From Microbacterium sp. AB (GTDB lineage: Bacteria > Actinomycetota > Actinomycetes > Actinomycetales > Microbacteriaceae), in NCBI RefSeq assembly GCF_032878875.1, contig NZ_CP118157.1, forward strand, positions 2,046,001-2,110,000: a DNA stretch of 64,000 nucleotides. The letters run 5' to 3'. The translations under genes were made by a program, and so were the position numbers. Below, one piece after another: positions 42,317-51,290 of this stretch (positions within the stretch are counted from its first letter, which is position 1; every line of letters begins with the position of its first letter). The notes beneath the pieces were generated by a model, which saw nothing but the letters and a program-made list of their open reading frames with translations, made no database searches and had not been told where the DNA came from.

Positions 42317-42864
42317 TGCCCGATCACCCCCACCATGACGAACGGCCACGGCACGAGCAGCACGGCACCCGCCACGAGCCAGAGGAAGCGCTGCCAGAGC
42401 GGCGCCCTCCGGGTGCCGAGCCAGACAACGGCGAACCAGATGAGCGGCGACGCGACCGCCAGCCACATGCTCCCCAGGTACATGAAGTCGGCGACGGCGT
42501 CCGTGCTCGTCTCGATCCGGTCGCGCAGGCGCGTCGCGCCGAGGAACCAGCCGACGCTCCAGAGGAGGTAGACGCCGCCGAGCAGGCCCAGCGACACGAG
42601 CGCGACGTTGCCCAGCGGCGCGCGCTCCTCGGCGTCGGCGCGACGGTCCGCGTCCGCGGGCTCGGAGCCCTCGGGGACCGCATCGCCGCCCCCGCCGCCC
42701 CCGCCGACGGCGTGCCGGCCGTCGGGCGACGGCGACTCCGCATCGGGCGATGCCTGCGGTTCCGCGTCGGGTGCCCCGCCGTCGGCGAGCGCATCGCCTC
42801 CCGGCTGGAGCGTGGGGTCGTCGTCGCCCTCCCAGGTCAGGGCCTCATCTTCACGCGACGGCAT
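42313..42864 (-). CDS. Hypothetical membrane protein with acidic, Gly/Pro-rich cytoplasmic tail
   Basis: 183 residues. The first 85 residues are low-complexity, rich in Asp, Glu, Pro and Gly with a run of seven glycines. Three hydrophobic helices follow (VALVSLGLLGGVYLLWSVGWFL, LGSMWLAVASPLIWFAVVWLG, FLWLVAGAVLLVPWPFVMVG). No catalytic motif is seen. It lies 17 bp downstream of prfB and overlaps the next membrane protein gene, so the three may form one transcript. Confidence 0.8.
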   Translation of the reverse strand: MPSREDEALTWEGDDDPTLQPGGDALADGGAPDAEPQASPDAESPSPDGRHAVGGGGGGGDAVPEGSEPADADRRADAEERAPLGNVALVSLGLLGGVYLLWSVGWFLGATRLRDRIETSTDAVADFMYLGSMWLAVASPLIWFAVVWLGTRRAPLWQRFLWLVAGAVLLVPWPFVMVGVIGQ

Positions 42865-42880
42865 ACGGCCAGCGTACCGA

Positions 42881-43990
42881 TCAGTCCTCGGTCTTGCGCT
42901 TGCGCCAGCGGATGCCCGCGTTGATGAAGCCGTCGATGTCGCCGTCGAACACGGCCGACGGCGTGCCCACCTCGTGCTCGGTGCGGAGGTCCTTCACCAT
43001 CTGATAGGGCGCGAGCACGTAGGAGCGCATCTGATCGCCCCAGCTCGCGGTGATGGTGCCGGCGAGCTCCTTCTTCTTCGCCGCCTCCTCTTCCTTCTGC
43101 AGCAGGAGCAGGCGCGACTGCAGCACCCGCATGGCCGCCGCGCGGTTCTGGATCTGCGACTTCTCGTTCTGCATCGACACGACGATGCCCGTCGGGAGGT
43201 GCGTGATGCGCACGGCGGAGTCGGTGGTGTTCACCGACTGGCCTCCGGGGCCCGACGAGCGGAAGACGTCGACGCGGATGTCGTTCTCCGGGACGTCGAC
43301 CTCCTGCGCCTCCTCCATGAGCGGGATGACCTCGACGGCCGCGAAGCTCGTCTGTCGCTTCCCGGCTGCGCCGAAGGGGCTCATGCGCACGAGGCGATGC
43401 GTTCCGGCCTCGACGCTCAGGGTGCCGAACGCGTACGGGGCGTCGATCTCGAACGTCGCCGACTTGATGCCGGCCTCCTCCGCGTAGGAGGTGTCCATGA
43501 CGGTCGCCTTGTAGCCGTGCTGCTCGGCCCAGCGCAGGTACATGCGCAGGAGCATCTCGGCGAAGTCGGCGGCGTCGACGCCACCCGCTCCCGCGCGGAT
43601 GGTGATGACGGCGGGCCTGGCGTCGTACTCGCCGTCGAGGAGGGTCTGCACCTCGAGCTCGCCGATGATCTTCTCGAGATCGCGCAGCTCCCTGCGCGAC
43701 TCCTCGGCGGCGTCCTCGTCGTCCATCTCGTTGGCGAGCTCGACCATCACCTCCAGGTCGTCGAGGCGCTGGTCGATCCGCTCGACCTTCGCGAGCGTCG
43801 ACTTGCGGTGGCTCAGCGCGCTCGTGACCTTCTGCGCGTTGTCGGTGTCGTTCCAGAGACCGGGATCCGCCGCCCGGTCCTCGAGCCCCGCGACCTCGGC
43901 GCGCAGCGCGTCGACGTCGACCACCTCGCGGATGTTCGTGAACGTGGTGCGCAGGGCCTGGATGTCGGCGGAGAGATCGAGTTCTAACAT
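42881..43990 (-). CDS. prfB: Peptide chain release factor 2
   Basis: 369 residues. The GGQ motif is in [20 protein letters not shown], and the stop-codon recognition tripeptide SPF is in [16 protein letters not shown], which identifies RF2 (UGA/UAA). The frame is uninterrupted from ATG 43990, so the autoregulatory +1 frameshift found near codon 26 in many bacteria is absent, as is usual in actinobacteria. It releases the finished peptide at stop codons. Confidence 0.96.
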   Translation of the reverse strand: MLELDLSADIQALRTTFTNIREVVDVDALRAEVAGLEDRAADPGLWNDTDNAQKVTSALSHRKSTLAKVERIDQRLDDLEVMVELANEMDDEDAAEESRRELRDLEKIIGELEVQTLLDGEYDARPAVITIRAGAGGVDAADFAEMLLRMYLRWAEQHGYKATVMDTSYAEEAGIKSATFEIDAPYAFGTLSVEAGTHRLVRMSPFGAAGKRQTSFAAVEVIPLMEEAQEVDVPENDIRVDVFRSSGPGGQSVNTTDSAVRITHLPTGIVVSMQNEKSQIQNRAAAMRVLQSRLLLLQKEEEAAKKKELAGTITASWGDQMRSYVLAPYQMVKDLRTEHEVGTPSAVFDGDIDGFINAGIRWRKRKTED

Positions 43991-44073
43991 TTCCCCTCAG
44001 CCTATCGCGGGCGGGTGCGCGCCCGATGCGGTCCCCCGCGGCGCCGCCGTGCGGGGGCGTACTGTCGAAGGCG

Positions 44074-45369
44074 ATGACCACGATGCCCGAGCCAGGCGAC
44101 GCCGCCTTCGACGCGCTCCGCCGATACGCGCCGATGGTGTACGGGCCGACGGCCCTCTACTCGCTCGGGCAGGGCGCCATCCTCCCCCTCCTCCCGGCCC
44201 TCGCCGCCGACCTCGGCGCCAGCATCGCCTCGGCCGCCCTCATCGCCGCCGCGATCGTCGTCGGCCAGCTGTGCGGGAACATCCCCGCGGGATGGCTCGT
44301 GTCGAGGGTCGGAGAACGCTCCACGATGCTCATCGCCGCGGTCGCCTCGCTCGCCGGGATCGCCGGCGTGCTGCTCGCCCGGCAGATCGGGGTGCTGGGG
44401 ATCTCGGTGTTCGTGCTCGGCTTCTGCGCCTCGTCGTTCGCCGTCGCCCGGCACACCTTCATGACCACGCGCGTGCCGTTCCGCTACCGGGCCAGGGCGC
44501 TCTCGCTCGTCGGCGGATCGTTCCGGCTGGGCGGTTTCACCGGACCGTTCGTCACGGCGGGCCTGCTCGCCCTGTTCGGCGACGAGCACGCGTCCGTCTG
44601 GTTCTTCGGGGCGTGCCTCCTGGGTGTGGCGCTGCTCGTCGCCTTCGGACCGGACCCCGAGGAGAAGGCCATCGCCGCTGAGCGCCTGGCCGCGAGGGAT
44701 CCCTCGCCGTCCGAGGCGGCGGAGGACACGGGCGAGCCGGTCACGGGCTCGGTCCCGGCCGGGGAGAGACTCGGCGTCGCCGGGACGATCTGGCGGTACC
44801 GGGGCCTCCTCGCCCGCCTCGGATCCGCGGCGGCATCGCTCTCCGCCGTCCGGTCGGCGCGTCAGGCCGTGCTGCCCCTGTGGGGCGTGTCGATCGGCCT
44901 CGACTCGCAGACCCTCGCGCTCGTCATCGGCGTCGCGGGGGCCGTCGAGTTCTCCCTGTTCTACGTGAGCGGCCAGGTGATGGACCGCTTCGGCCGGCTC
45001 TGGGCCGCGGTGCCGGCGCTGCTGCTCATGGGCGCGGGGTTCGGCGCCCTCGCCTTCACCCACGACCTCGACACGTCGGTGCTGTGGTTCGGCGTGCTCG
45101 CCCTCGTCATCGGCGTCGGGAACGGGCTCTCGTCGGGCACCCTCATGACGCTCGGAGCCGATGTCGCCCCGAAGGCGGATCCCGCGTCGTTCCTCGGCGC
45201 GTGGCGCACGCTCACCGACGGCGGCGCCGCGCTCACGCCCTTGATGATCTCGGGCGTCACGGCGATCTCCTCCCTCTCGGTCGCCACGGGCCTCGTCGGG
45301 GTGATCGGCCTCGTCGGCGCCGGCGCGTTCGTCCGGTACGTGCCCCGGTTCGCACCCCGGCAGCGCTGA
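44074..45369 (+). CDS. MFS transporter (12-TM)
   Basis: 431 residues, about 12 membrane helices. The first half has VVGQLCGNIPAGWLVSRVGERSTML with a motif-A-like loop, and the central cytoplasmic loop (about 205-245) is acidic. Many actinobacterial MFS exporters of this kind have unknown substrates. ATG at 44074 was chosen because GAAGG is just upstream; earlier in-frame starts add a Pro/Gly lead with no membrane segment. It is convergent with the Tad cluster, and the end of the TadG-like frame reads through it on the other strand. Confidence 0.9.
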   Translation: MTTMPEPGDAAFDALRRYAPMVYGPTALYSLGQGAILPLLPALAADLGASIASAALIAAAIVVGQLCGNIPAGWLVSRVGERSTMLIAAVASLAGIAGVLLARQIGVLGISVFVLGFCASSFAVARHTFMTTRVPFRYRARALSLVGGSFRLGGFTGPFVTAGLLALFGDEHASVWFFGACLLGVALLVAFGPDPEEKAIAAERLAARDPSPSEAAEDTGEPVTGSVPAGERLGVAGTIWRYRGLLARLGSAAASLSAVRSARQAVLPLWGVSIGLDSQTLALVIGVAGAVEFSLFYVSGQVMDRFGRLWAAVPALLLMGAGFGALAFTHDLDTSVLWFGVLALVIGVGNGLSSGTLMTLGADVAPKADPASFLGAWRTLTDGGAALTPLMISGVTAISSLSVATGLVGVIGLVGAGAFVRYVPRFAPRQR

Positions 45370-45806
45370 GCACGACCTCGCGGCGGCCGGTCCCGTCGCC
45401 TCAGCGTCGTCCGGCTCGTCGCCGTGGACTCCAACGCGACGCCCTCGGGCACGAGGACGCCGAAGGCGAACGGACGCCACGTCGTGGCGACGGTCACGCG
45501 GGCCGACAGGCCGTCCGGCGTCGACGCGGACACGAGCGCGGCATCGACCGGCGTCGCCGCGACGACGACCTGTGCCTGCTCCCGCACAGACGCGTCGTGG
45601 AGACGCGCGTGCACGGTGTCGCCGTCGAGGGCGATCGTGAAGCCGTCGGCCGCGGCGAGCGCCGCGGCGTCGGCGAGCGCGTCGAGCCGCTTCTGGGCGA
45701 GATGGAGCGACGTCGCATTGACGCACACGAGGATCAGCGCGATCGCGAGGATCGCGGAGCCGATGGTGAGCGGCAGGATGCTCCCGCGTTCGGAGTCCTT
45801 CGTCAT
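44961..45806 (-). CDS. TadG-like pilus assembly protein with abnormal C-terminal read-through
   Basis: The first ~136 residues (45806 to about 45399) are a typical actinobacterial TadE/TadG-like minor pilin. A short basic N-terminus precedes the hydrophobic helix GSILPLTIGSAILAIALILV, and LHLAQKRLDALADAAALAAADGF follows. Relatives end soon after the equivalent of LESTATSRTTLR. Here the frame stays open for another 145 codons of arginine-rich sequence, overlapping the oppositely directed MFS gene by about 400 bp. A stop (TGA) occurs in the +1 frame at exactly the expected end, so a one-base indel or lost stop is likely. ATG 45806 overlaps the preceding TadE-like gene by 4 bp. Confidence 0.6.
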   Translation of the reverse strand: MTKDSERGSILPLTIGSAILAIALILVCVNATSLHLAQKRLDALADAAALAAADGFTIALDGDTVHARLHDASVREQAQVVVAATPVDAALVSASTPDGLSARVTVATTWRPFAFGVLVPEGVALESTATSRTTLRRRDRPPRGRAQRCRGANRGTYRTNAPAPTRPITPTRPVATEREEIAVTPEIIKGVSAAPPSVSVRHAPRNDAGSAFGATSAPSVMRVPDESPFPTPMTRASTPNHSTDVSRSWVKARAPNPAPMSSSAGTAAQSRPKRSITWPLT

Positions 45807-46285
45807 GAGCCGCCCCAGAAGCGCGAGACCTTCTGCACGGACGTCGCCTCGACGGGGATCGCGAGGAAGCGGTCGAGGCCGAGGAGCGGCGGCACGAAGG
45901 GCAGCCGCACGTCCGCGCCGATCGTGACGGAGACGGACGCGCCGGCCTCGGGGCAGGTCGTCCGCGCGGGCGTGCAGACGATCGACAGGTCCATCTCGTC
46001 GGGATCGATGCCGTACTCGGCGGAGACCGATCCGATCACGGCGGGCAGCCGGGAGAAGGTCTCGTCGAGACCGCCCGTCCGGGCCAGGGTGTGAGCCGCA
46101 TGGCGTGCCGTCGCCTCGACTCCGAGCGTCTGCTCCTGCACCTCCCCGAGCACGACGACGAGATACGCGAGGGGGACGAGCATCACGATGCCCGCGAGGA
46201 GGAACTCGATGGCCGCGGACCCGGCATCGTCCCCGAGCACGCGCGTGGGTGGACCGCGCCTAGCCCCTCGGCTCGACCGGCGCAT
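45803..46285 (-). CDS. TadE-like pilus assembly protein
   Basis: 160 residues. A short arginine-rich N-terminus precedes DDAGSAAIEFLLAGIVMLVPLAYLVVVL, the TadE-type helix with its preceding conserved Gly and Glu. The rest is an extracytoplasmic domain with two cysteines (VCTPARTTC). ATG 46285 has GGGAGGTGA upstream, and the gene overlaps the previous TadE gene by 26 bp and the following TadG-like gene by 4 bp. It is a minor pseudopilin-like component of the Flp pilus. Confidence 0.88.
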   Translation of the reverse strand: MRRSSRGARRGPPTRVLGDDAGSAAIEFLLAGIVMLVPLAYLVVVLGEVQEQTLGVEATARHAAHTLARTGGLDETFSRLPAVIGSVSAEYGIDPDEMDLSIVCTPARTTCPEAGASVSVTIGADVRLPFVPPLLGLDRFLAIPVEATSVQKVSRFWGGS

Positions 46286-46652
46286 GCGCCGTCACCTCCC
46301 AGCCGCCGGGAAGGCCGATGAGACCGAAGACCGGCAGTCCCGTGCGGACCGTCACGGCGATCGAGGGGGCACCGGGCCCGTCCGCGTAGGCCGCCGTGAC
46401 GTCCTGAGCGTACGAGGGCCCCACGGCGCGATCGATCACGAGCCGCGTGCGCTCCGCTCCCGCCGCCGGCCCCACATCGGCGAGGGCCGCGTGGTAGGCG
46501 CCCTCCACCGCGGCGTCGTGGACGACGTTGCGCACGTAGACCGCCAGACCCAGTTGCAGCACGGCGAGCGTGAGCGCGGTGAGGAGGCTGCCGACGAGGA
46601 CGAACTCGACCGTGCTCGACCCGCGCTCGTCCGCGACGCCGTGCCCGCGCAT
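46260..46652 (-). CDS. TadE family pilus assembly protein
   Basis: 130 residues from ATG 46652. ERGSSTVEFVLVGSLLTALTLAVLQL is the classical TadE N-terminal helix (GS-x-x-VEF-x-L), and LAVYVRNVVHDAAVEGAYHAA continues the helix. It follows the Flp-like pilin gene by 2 bp. TadE proteins are minor pilins required for Flp pilus assembly at the membrane. Confidence 0.88.
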   Translation of the reverse strand: MRGHGVADERGSSTVEFVLVGSLLTALTLAVLQLGLAVYVRNVVHDAAVEGAYHAALADVGPAAGAERTRLVIDRAVGPSYAQDVTAAYADGPGAPSIAVTVRTGLPVFGLIGLPGGWEVTAHAPVEPRG

Positions 46653-46654
46653 CC

Positions 46655-46870
46655 TCAGATCCCGTTGACGCTGCTGATCGCCCGCTCGAACAGCCCCGTC
46701 AGTGCGGGGCCCGCGAGCGCCCAGATCAGCACGACGAGGCCCGCGGACATCAGCGTGATGAGCACCCATCCGGGCACGTCGCCTGTCTCGTCGTCACGCA
46801 GGTCGTTCCAGACGTCGCCCCACGCCGTGCGGACGCGGACGGCCGTGCGGCGGGCTCTCGATGTGTTCAT
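46655..46870 (-). CDS. DUF4244 Flp-like major pilin
   Basis: 71 residues. A basic, Asp/Glu-flanked leader ends at DDETGDVPGWVLITLMSAGLVVLIWALAG, a single hydrophobic helix that follows a Gly, as in Flp prepilins cut by a TadV/PilD-type peptidase. AAGGAG lies 5 nt before the ATG. It lies 40 bp downstream of tadC. No prepilin peptidase gene is in the cluster, so the peptidase must be encoded elsewhere. Confidence 0.88.
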   Translation of the reverse strand: MNTSRARRTAVRVRTAWGDVWNDLRDDETGDVPGWVLITLMSAGLVVLIWALAGPALTGLFERAISSVNGI

Positions 46871-46910
46871 GCGGTTCTCCTTCGCGTCGTGAGGGATGGG
46901 GTCGGAGGCG

Positions 46911-47855
46911 TCAGCCGATGCCGAGGCGCAGCATGACGATGCCGGGGAAGACGGCGAACAGGACGCTGAGCGGCAGGAGGCCGAAGACGAGCGGCAGCAG
47001 CATGAGGATCTCCTTGCGGCCCGCCTGCTCGATGAGGCGGCGCTTGGCGTCCTCCCGCGCGTCCACCGCCTGCGCCTGGAGCGCCCCCGCCAGCGGCGAG
47101 CCGCGGTCGATCGCCGCGACGACGTGCTCGACGGCACGACCCAGCGCCGGCGCCTGGAGCCGCCGGGACATCGCGAGCAGGGCGTCGGGCAGGGTGTCGC
47201 CCGTGCGCACGTCGAGCACGACGCGACGCAGCTCGCCCGTCAGCTCGCCGCTGCCGAGCTCGGCCACGCGCGCAACGCTGTCGAAGATCCCCTCGCCGGC
47301 GGCGAGGCACAGCGCGAGGAACTCGAGCACCGTCGGAAGCTCGTCCCCGATCCGGTCCATCCGCACACGTGCTCTCGACGTCAGCAGCAGATCGGTCCCG
47401 ACGGCTCCCGCCACGGCGCCGAGCACCGGCACGACGAGCGACTGCCCCGTGAGCGCCCCGGTGAGCGCGAAGCCGATCACGACGACGACGCCGGCGGCGA
47501 ACCCGGCGAGCGCCCACGCGAGCTGCGACCCCCGGAACGCCGTGACGTCGGCGGGCTTCCCGGCCTGTGTGAGACGCCGGGCGATGCCGTCCGCGCCTCC
47601 CAGGAGGGCGGTCGCACGCCGCTGCGCCGCCCTCCACACGGCGCTCGCGCCGCCGGCGATCGCCGCTCCGGGATCCGCGACGGCCGTCCAAACCGTGGTC
47701 CCCGCGGGGTCGGTGACATCTCGCACGTACGGCGCGACGCGCCGCGCGAGGCTCGGCGCAGCCCACCGGGGCAGGACCATCAGCAGCGCCCACGCGCCCG
47801 TGCCGAACGCGCCTCCCAGCAGCAGCGCGATCGCGACGTCGGTGGCGGAGCTCAT
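46911..47855 (-). CDS. tadC: Type II secretion F family protein (TadC-like)
   Basis: 314 residues. Hydrophobic helices lie at the N-terminus, at about 110-160 (AWALAGFAAGVVVVIGFALTG) and at the C-terminus (ILMLLPLVFGLLPLSVLFAVFPG). The cytoplasmic T2SSF domain is VLEFLALCLAAGEGIFDSVARVAE. It forms the inner membrane platform for pilus assembly together with TadB. ATG 47855 overlaps the tadB stop by 4 bp, and GGAGGTGG precedes it. Confidence 0.9.
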   Translation of the reverse strand: MSSATDVAIALLLGGAFGTGAWALLMVLPRWAAPSLARRVAPYVRDVTDPAGTTVWTAVADPGAAIAGGASAVWRAAQRRATALLGGADGIARRLTQAGKPADVTAFRGSQLAWALAGFAAGVVVVIGFALTGALTGQSLVVPVLGAVAGAVGTDLLLTSRARVRMDRIGDELPTVLEFLALCLAAGEGIFDSVARVAELGSGELTGELRRVVLDVRTGDTLPDALLAMSRRLQAPALGRAVEHVVAAIDRGSPLAGALQAQAVDAREDAKRRLIEQAGRKEILMLLPLVFGLLPLSVLFAVFPGIVMLRLGIG

Positions 47856-48712
47856 GCGAACCACCTCCGCGCCTCCGGGAGCCTGCCGATGCGCAGCATG
47901 ACGCGGAACGCGACGAACGACACGGCGGCGCCGACCAGCAGGAGGCCGACGCCCTCCGGGCTCGAGTAGGCCTCGGCGCCTTCCGGCCGCATCGCCAGCA
48001 GAGCCACGATCACCCAGGGCGCGACGGCGCCCAGGATCGCCGCGCCGCGCGTCCACGACTGCCGCGACTCCACCTCCGCACGCACGGCGACGTCGACCCT
48101 CACCGACGCCGACAGCGCCCGCAGCACGGGCGTGAGCTCTGTGCCCCCGACCTGTCTGGCCATCCGCAGCGTCTCGATGATCCGATCGCCCATCGGGTCG
48201 GACAGCGCCGTCTTGAGCCGGTCGGCGCTGGAGTCGAAGTGTCCCGACGCCGCCATGTCGCGCGCGAACCCCTCGAACGCCGCGCGGAGCGGAGCCGGGG
48301 CCGCGTGCGCGAGGCTCGAGACCGCGTCCGGGAGCGACATGCCGGCCCGCACGGACGCGACGAGCAGGTCGCACACGTCCGGCCACAGGCCCCGGCGGAG
48401 TCGCACGAGGCCCTGCGCCCGCCCGCGCAGCCAGACGATCGGCCCGAGCCCCGCGGCGAGGGCGGCGAGGGCCGCGAGCACGGCCACGGTCGTGAGGAGC
48501 CAGGCGACGGCCGCCGCCGCGAGCGCGGCGGCCGCGCACAGGGCCACGAACACGCGCGGCGCGACATGCGCGAAGCCCGCGGCCTCCAACAGCGACGACA
48601 GCGGCGCCGGCCCGTCGTGCACGCGCTTCTCCCGCACCGGCCAGAGCCACGGCGCCGCGGCGAGCAGCAGACCCCCGGCGAGCACGGCGCCGAGCAGGAG
48701 GATCACCGCCAT
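47852..48712 (-). CDS. tadB: Type II secretion F family protein (TadB-like)
   Basis: 286 residues. Membrane helices lie near residues 1-20 and 55-95 and in two C-terminal stretches. The T2SSF core is VCDLLVASVRAGMSLPDAVSSLAHAAP, followed by MARQVGGTELTPVLRALSASVR. It overlaps the ATPase gene by 10 bp and tadC by 4 bp, so ATPase and platform are co-translated. Confidence 0.9.
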   Translation of the reverse strand: MAVILLLGAVLAGGLLLAAAPWLWPVREKRVHDGPAPLSSLLEAAGFAHVAPRVFVALCAAAALAAAAVAWLLTTVAVLAALAALAAGLGPIVWLRGRAQGLVRLRRGLWPDVCDLLVASVRAGMSLPDAVSSLAHAAPAPLRAAFEGFARDMAASGHFDSSADRLKTALSDPMGDRIIETLRMARQVGGTELTPVLRALSASVRVDVAVRAEVESRQSWTRGAAILGAVAPWVIVALLAMRPEGAEAYSSPEGVGLLLVGAAVSFVAFRVMLRIGRLPEARRWFA

Positions 48713-49848
48713 CTCTCCCCCATCCGGAAGAGGGTGCGCGTCTCGGGCACGCCCTCGATCACGCGCCCCGTGGGGGCGATGATCTGCTGGACGCGCCGGC
48801 GCCCGTCGTCCGCGCGCTGGCAGTGGACGACGAGGTCGACGCTGGAGGCGATGGCCGGGACGACGAATCCCCTGTCGATGTTGCGGCCGGCCAGTAGCGG
48901 GAGCGCTGCGAGCTTGGCGAGGGCGTCGACAGCCGAGTTCGCATGGATGGTCGCCGCGCCGGGGATCCCGGTGTTGAGCGCGAGCAGGAGGTCGAGCGCC
49001 TCGGCGTCGCGCACCTCGCCGACGACGAGCCGGTCGGGGCGCATGCGGAGCGCCTCCTTCACGAGCCGCCGCGGCGTGATCTCCCCCGTGCCCTCGAGGC
49101 TCGGCTGACGTCCCTGCAGGGCGACGAGGTCGGGGGCGTCGACGCCGAGCTCGAACGTCTCCTCGACCGTGACGACGCGATGGCTGTCGGGGCACGCGGC
49201 GATGAGGGCGCCGAGGAGGGTGGTCTTCCCGGCGTGCGTCGCGCCAGACACCAGAATGCTGCGGCCGTGCCGCATCGCCTCGCGCAGGATGGCCTCCGCC
49301 CCGGGCGCGAGGGAGCCGATCTCGACGAGCTGATCGAGCGTGCGCACCGCGGGCAGGAACTTCCGGATGTTCACCGCCCAGTGCCTGCGCGCGATCCCGC
49401 CCAGGACGACGTGCAGACGCGACCCGTCGGGAAGGGACGCGTCCACGAACGGCTGCGACAGATCGATCCGGCGCCCCGTCGCATGCAGCATCCGCTCGAC
49501 GAGATCGCGCACGGCCTCCTCCGTCAGCACCAGCGGAAGCCGCTCCGACACGCCGCCTCGCGCGATGAACACGCGGTCCGGGGCGTTGATCCACAGCTCC
49601 TCGACCTCCGGGTCGTCCAGGAACTCCTGCAACGCCCCGTACCCCGTCACCGCAGCGAGGACCTCCCGCACGGCACCCGGCTCGTCGTCCACCGTCGCGA
49701 GCCCCCGCGCGAGCGCGAAGTCGTTGTGACGCCGCACCTCCGCCTGCACGACCCGCCGCACCGCCTCCGGCGCACGCGACGGATCCGTCCGCTCCGCGCG
49801 CAGGCGATCGCGCACCCGCTCCGCGACAGCACTCACAACAGAACCCAC
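48703..49848 (-). CDS. CpaF/TadA family pilus assembly ATPase
   Basis: 381 residues, secretion ATPase of the VirB11/TadA group. Walker A is SGATHAGKTTLLG, the Asp-box and Walker B region is RPDRLVVGEVRDAEALDLL, and the His-box is IPGAATIHANSA. It powers Flp pilus extension. GTG at 49848 is the first start; a GTG at 49836 is an alternative. It heads the tad operon; no TadZ/Ssd partitioning-like gene precedes it, unlike many actinobacterial tad loci. Confidence 0.92.
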   Translation of the reverse strand: MGSVVSAVAERVRDRLRAERTDPSRAPEAVRRVVQAEVRRHNDFALARGLATVDDEPGAVREVLAAVTGYGALQEFLDDPEVEELWINAPDRVFIARGGVSERLPLVLTEEAVRDLVERMLHATGRRIDLSQPFVDASLPDGSRLHVVLGGIARRHWAVNIRKFLPAVRTLDQLVEIGSLAPGAEAILREAMRHGRSILVSGATHAGKTTLLGALIAACPDSHRVVTVEETFELGVDAPDLVALQGRQPSLEGTGEITPRRLVKEALRMRPDRLVVGEVRDAEALDLLLALNTGIPGAATIHANSAVDALAKLAALPLLAGRNIDRGFVVPAIASSVDLVVHCQRADDGRRRVQQIIAPTGRVIEGVPETRTLFRMGERWR

Positions 49849-49930
49849 GCCGCCATCCTGGCCGAAACGGCGACACCGCCTCGAAAGTTATCCACAGGGC
49901 GGCGAGCGCGCCGTCTGGCACGCTGGACCC

Positions 49931-50308
49931 GTGATCACCGACGCCGGACTCGCTCTCCTCACCGAGCGCCACCTCGCGACCCTCTCCACCTTCGGCAGGG
50001 ACGGCCGCATCCACGCCGTCCCCGTCGGGATCACCTACCGCGACGGCATCGTCCGCGTCATCGGATCGCGCGGCACGCAGAAGTTCGTCAACGCGCGGAG
50101 ATCCGGACGCGCGAGCGTCAGCACGGTCGACGGACGGCGCTGGATCAGCCTCGAAGGCCCCGCCGTCGTGCGCGAGGAGCCCGAGGCGGTCGCCCTCGCG
50201 GTCGAGCTCTACACGGAACGGTACGGCGCCCCGCGCGCGAACCCGCGGCGGGTCGCGCTCGAGATCGCGGTCGAGCACGTGCTCGCCTCCGCGGGCCTGC
50301 GGGCATGA
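49931..50308 (+). CDS. Pyridoxamine 5'-phosphate oxidase-fold protein (F420- or FMN-dependent type)
   Basis: 125 residues. The split-barrel fold is indicated by LALLTERHLATLSTFGRDGRIHAVPVGITY, then IGSRGTQKFVNARRSGRASVSTVDG, the short PPOX-class arrangement seen in F420-dependent oxidoreductases. Cofactor choice is not decided. GTG 49931 lacks a ribosome binding site and may be read from a leaderless transcript. It is divergent from the tad operon by 82 bp. Confidence 0.85.
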   Translation: MITDAGLALLTERHLATLSTFGRDGRIHAVPVGITYRDGIVRVIGSRGTQKFVNARRSGRASVSTVDGRRWISLEGPAVVREEPEAVALAVELYTERYGAPRANPRRVALEIAVEHVLASAGLRA

Positions 50309-50356
50309 GCGCCCGCCTCGGGACGCGAAGCGCTGCCCCGTAGACTGGGCGGTCTC

Positions 50357-50438
50357 GCGGGAGTGGTGAAACTGGCAGACACGCAGGATTTAGGTTCCTG
50401 TGCCTCCGGGCATGTGGGTTCGAGTCCCACCTTCCGCA
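50357..50438 (+). tRNA. tRNA-Leu (anticodon TAG)
   Basis: 82-nt cloverleaf with the long variable arm of class II tRNAs. The acceptor pair is GCGGGAG/CTTCCGC with discriminator A, and the anticodon stem CAGGA/TCCTG encloses TTTAGGT. The variable arm is TGCCTCCGGGCA, and the T-arm is GTGGG-TTCGAGT-CCCAC. CCA is not encoded. Confidence 0.93.
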
Positions 50439-50545
50439 CGCAGTGAGCCCCGCGGGCCCTCCCGAGACCACGCTCAGACGCGCGACATAGACTGTCCACA
50501 GCGTCCGGTCAGACGTCCTCCCCCTCAGCTGATACTCGGAGCATC

Positions 50546-51280
50546 GTGCGTCACATCGCTCTCCTGCCGTGGCTCGACCCGCAGGCCATCATCGACGCGG
50601 CAGGCCCCTGGGCGCTGCTCGTCGTGTGCCTCATCGTGTTCTCGGAGACGGGGCTCCTCGTCGGGTTCCTGCTGCCCGGCGACACGCTGCTGGTCATCTC
50701 GGGGCTGCTGACGCACACCAACGACGTGTTCGGCCTCAACATCTGGGTCGTGAGCGCGCTCATCGCGCTCGCCGCGTTCGTGGGCGGCGAGGTCGGCTAC
50801 TTCATCGGGCACAAGGGCGGTCCGGCGATCTTCGAGCGCAAGGACTCCGGCATCTTCAGCAGGCACAACGTCGAGCGCACCAACGCGTTCTTCGAGCGCT
50901 TCGGCGGCCTCACGATCGTGCTCGCCCGCTTCGTGCCGATCGTCCGCACGTTCGCGCCCGTCGCCGCGGGCATCGGCCACATGTCGTGGCGCCGGTACTC
51001 GATCTACAACCTCATCGGCGCCGTGCTCTGGGGCTTCGGGCTGACGATGCTCGGCTACGTCATCGCGTACATCCCCTTCGTGAGCCGCTTCGTCACGGAC
51101 TACATCGACCTCATCCTGCTGGCCGCCGTCGCCGGCACCGCGCTCATCGTGCTCTGGCACTTCCTCTCCGAGCGCCGCAAGGCCCGGGAGAGCGCCGCAC
51201 GCCCCGAGAGCGCGAGCGTGGCTCTCGATCCCGAGGTCTTCGAGCGCGCTCCCGACGGCGACGGCCGGCCGGGCCTCTGA
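50546..51280 (+). CDS. DedA family membrane protein
   Basis: 244 residues with five to six membrane helices. VFSETGLLVGFLLPGDTLL is the DedA E...G..(L)PGD motif and VLARFVPIVRTFAPVAAGIGHM is the second signature, ending in R..P...G. DedA/DTT proteins flip lipids such as undecaprenyl phosphate or phosphatidylethanolamine. GTG 50546 has GGAG 6 nt upstream. It is convergent with ku, 10 bp away. Confidence 0.92.
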   Translation: MRHIALLPWLDPQAIIDAAGPWALLVVCLIVFSETGLLVGFLLPGDTLLVISGLLTHTNDVFGLNIWVVSALIALAAFVGGEVGYFIGHKGGPAIFERKDSGIFSRHNVERTNAFFERFGGLTIVLARFVPIVRTFAPVAAGIGHMSWRRYSIYNLIGAVLWGFGLTMLGYVIAYIPFVSRFVTDYIDLILLAAVAGTALIVLWHFLSERRKARESAARPESASVALDPEVFERAPDGDGRPGL

Positions 51281-51290
51281 CGCCGGAGGC

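Noticed and set aside
42881..43990. Programmed +1 frameshift in prfB
   Set aside because: The frame is continuous from the ATG and no in-frame UGA is present near codon 26.
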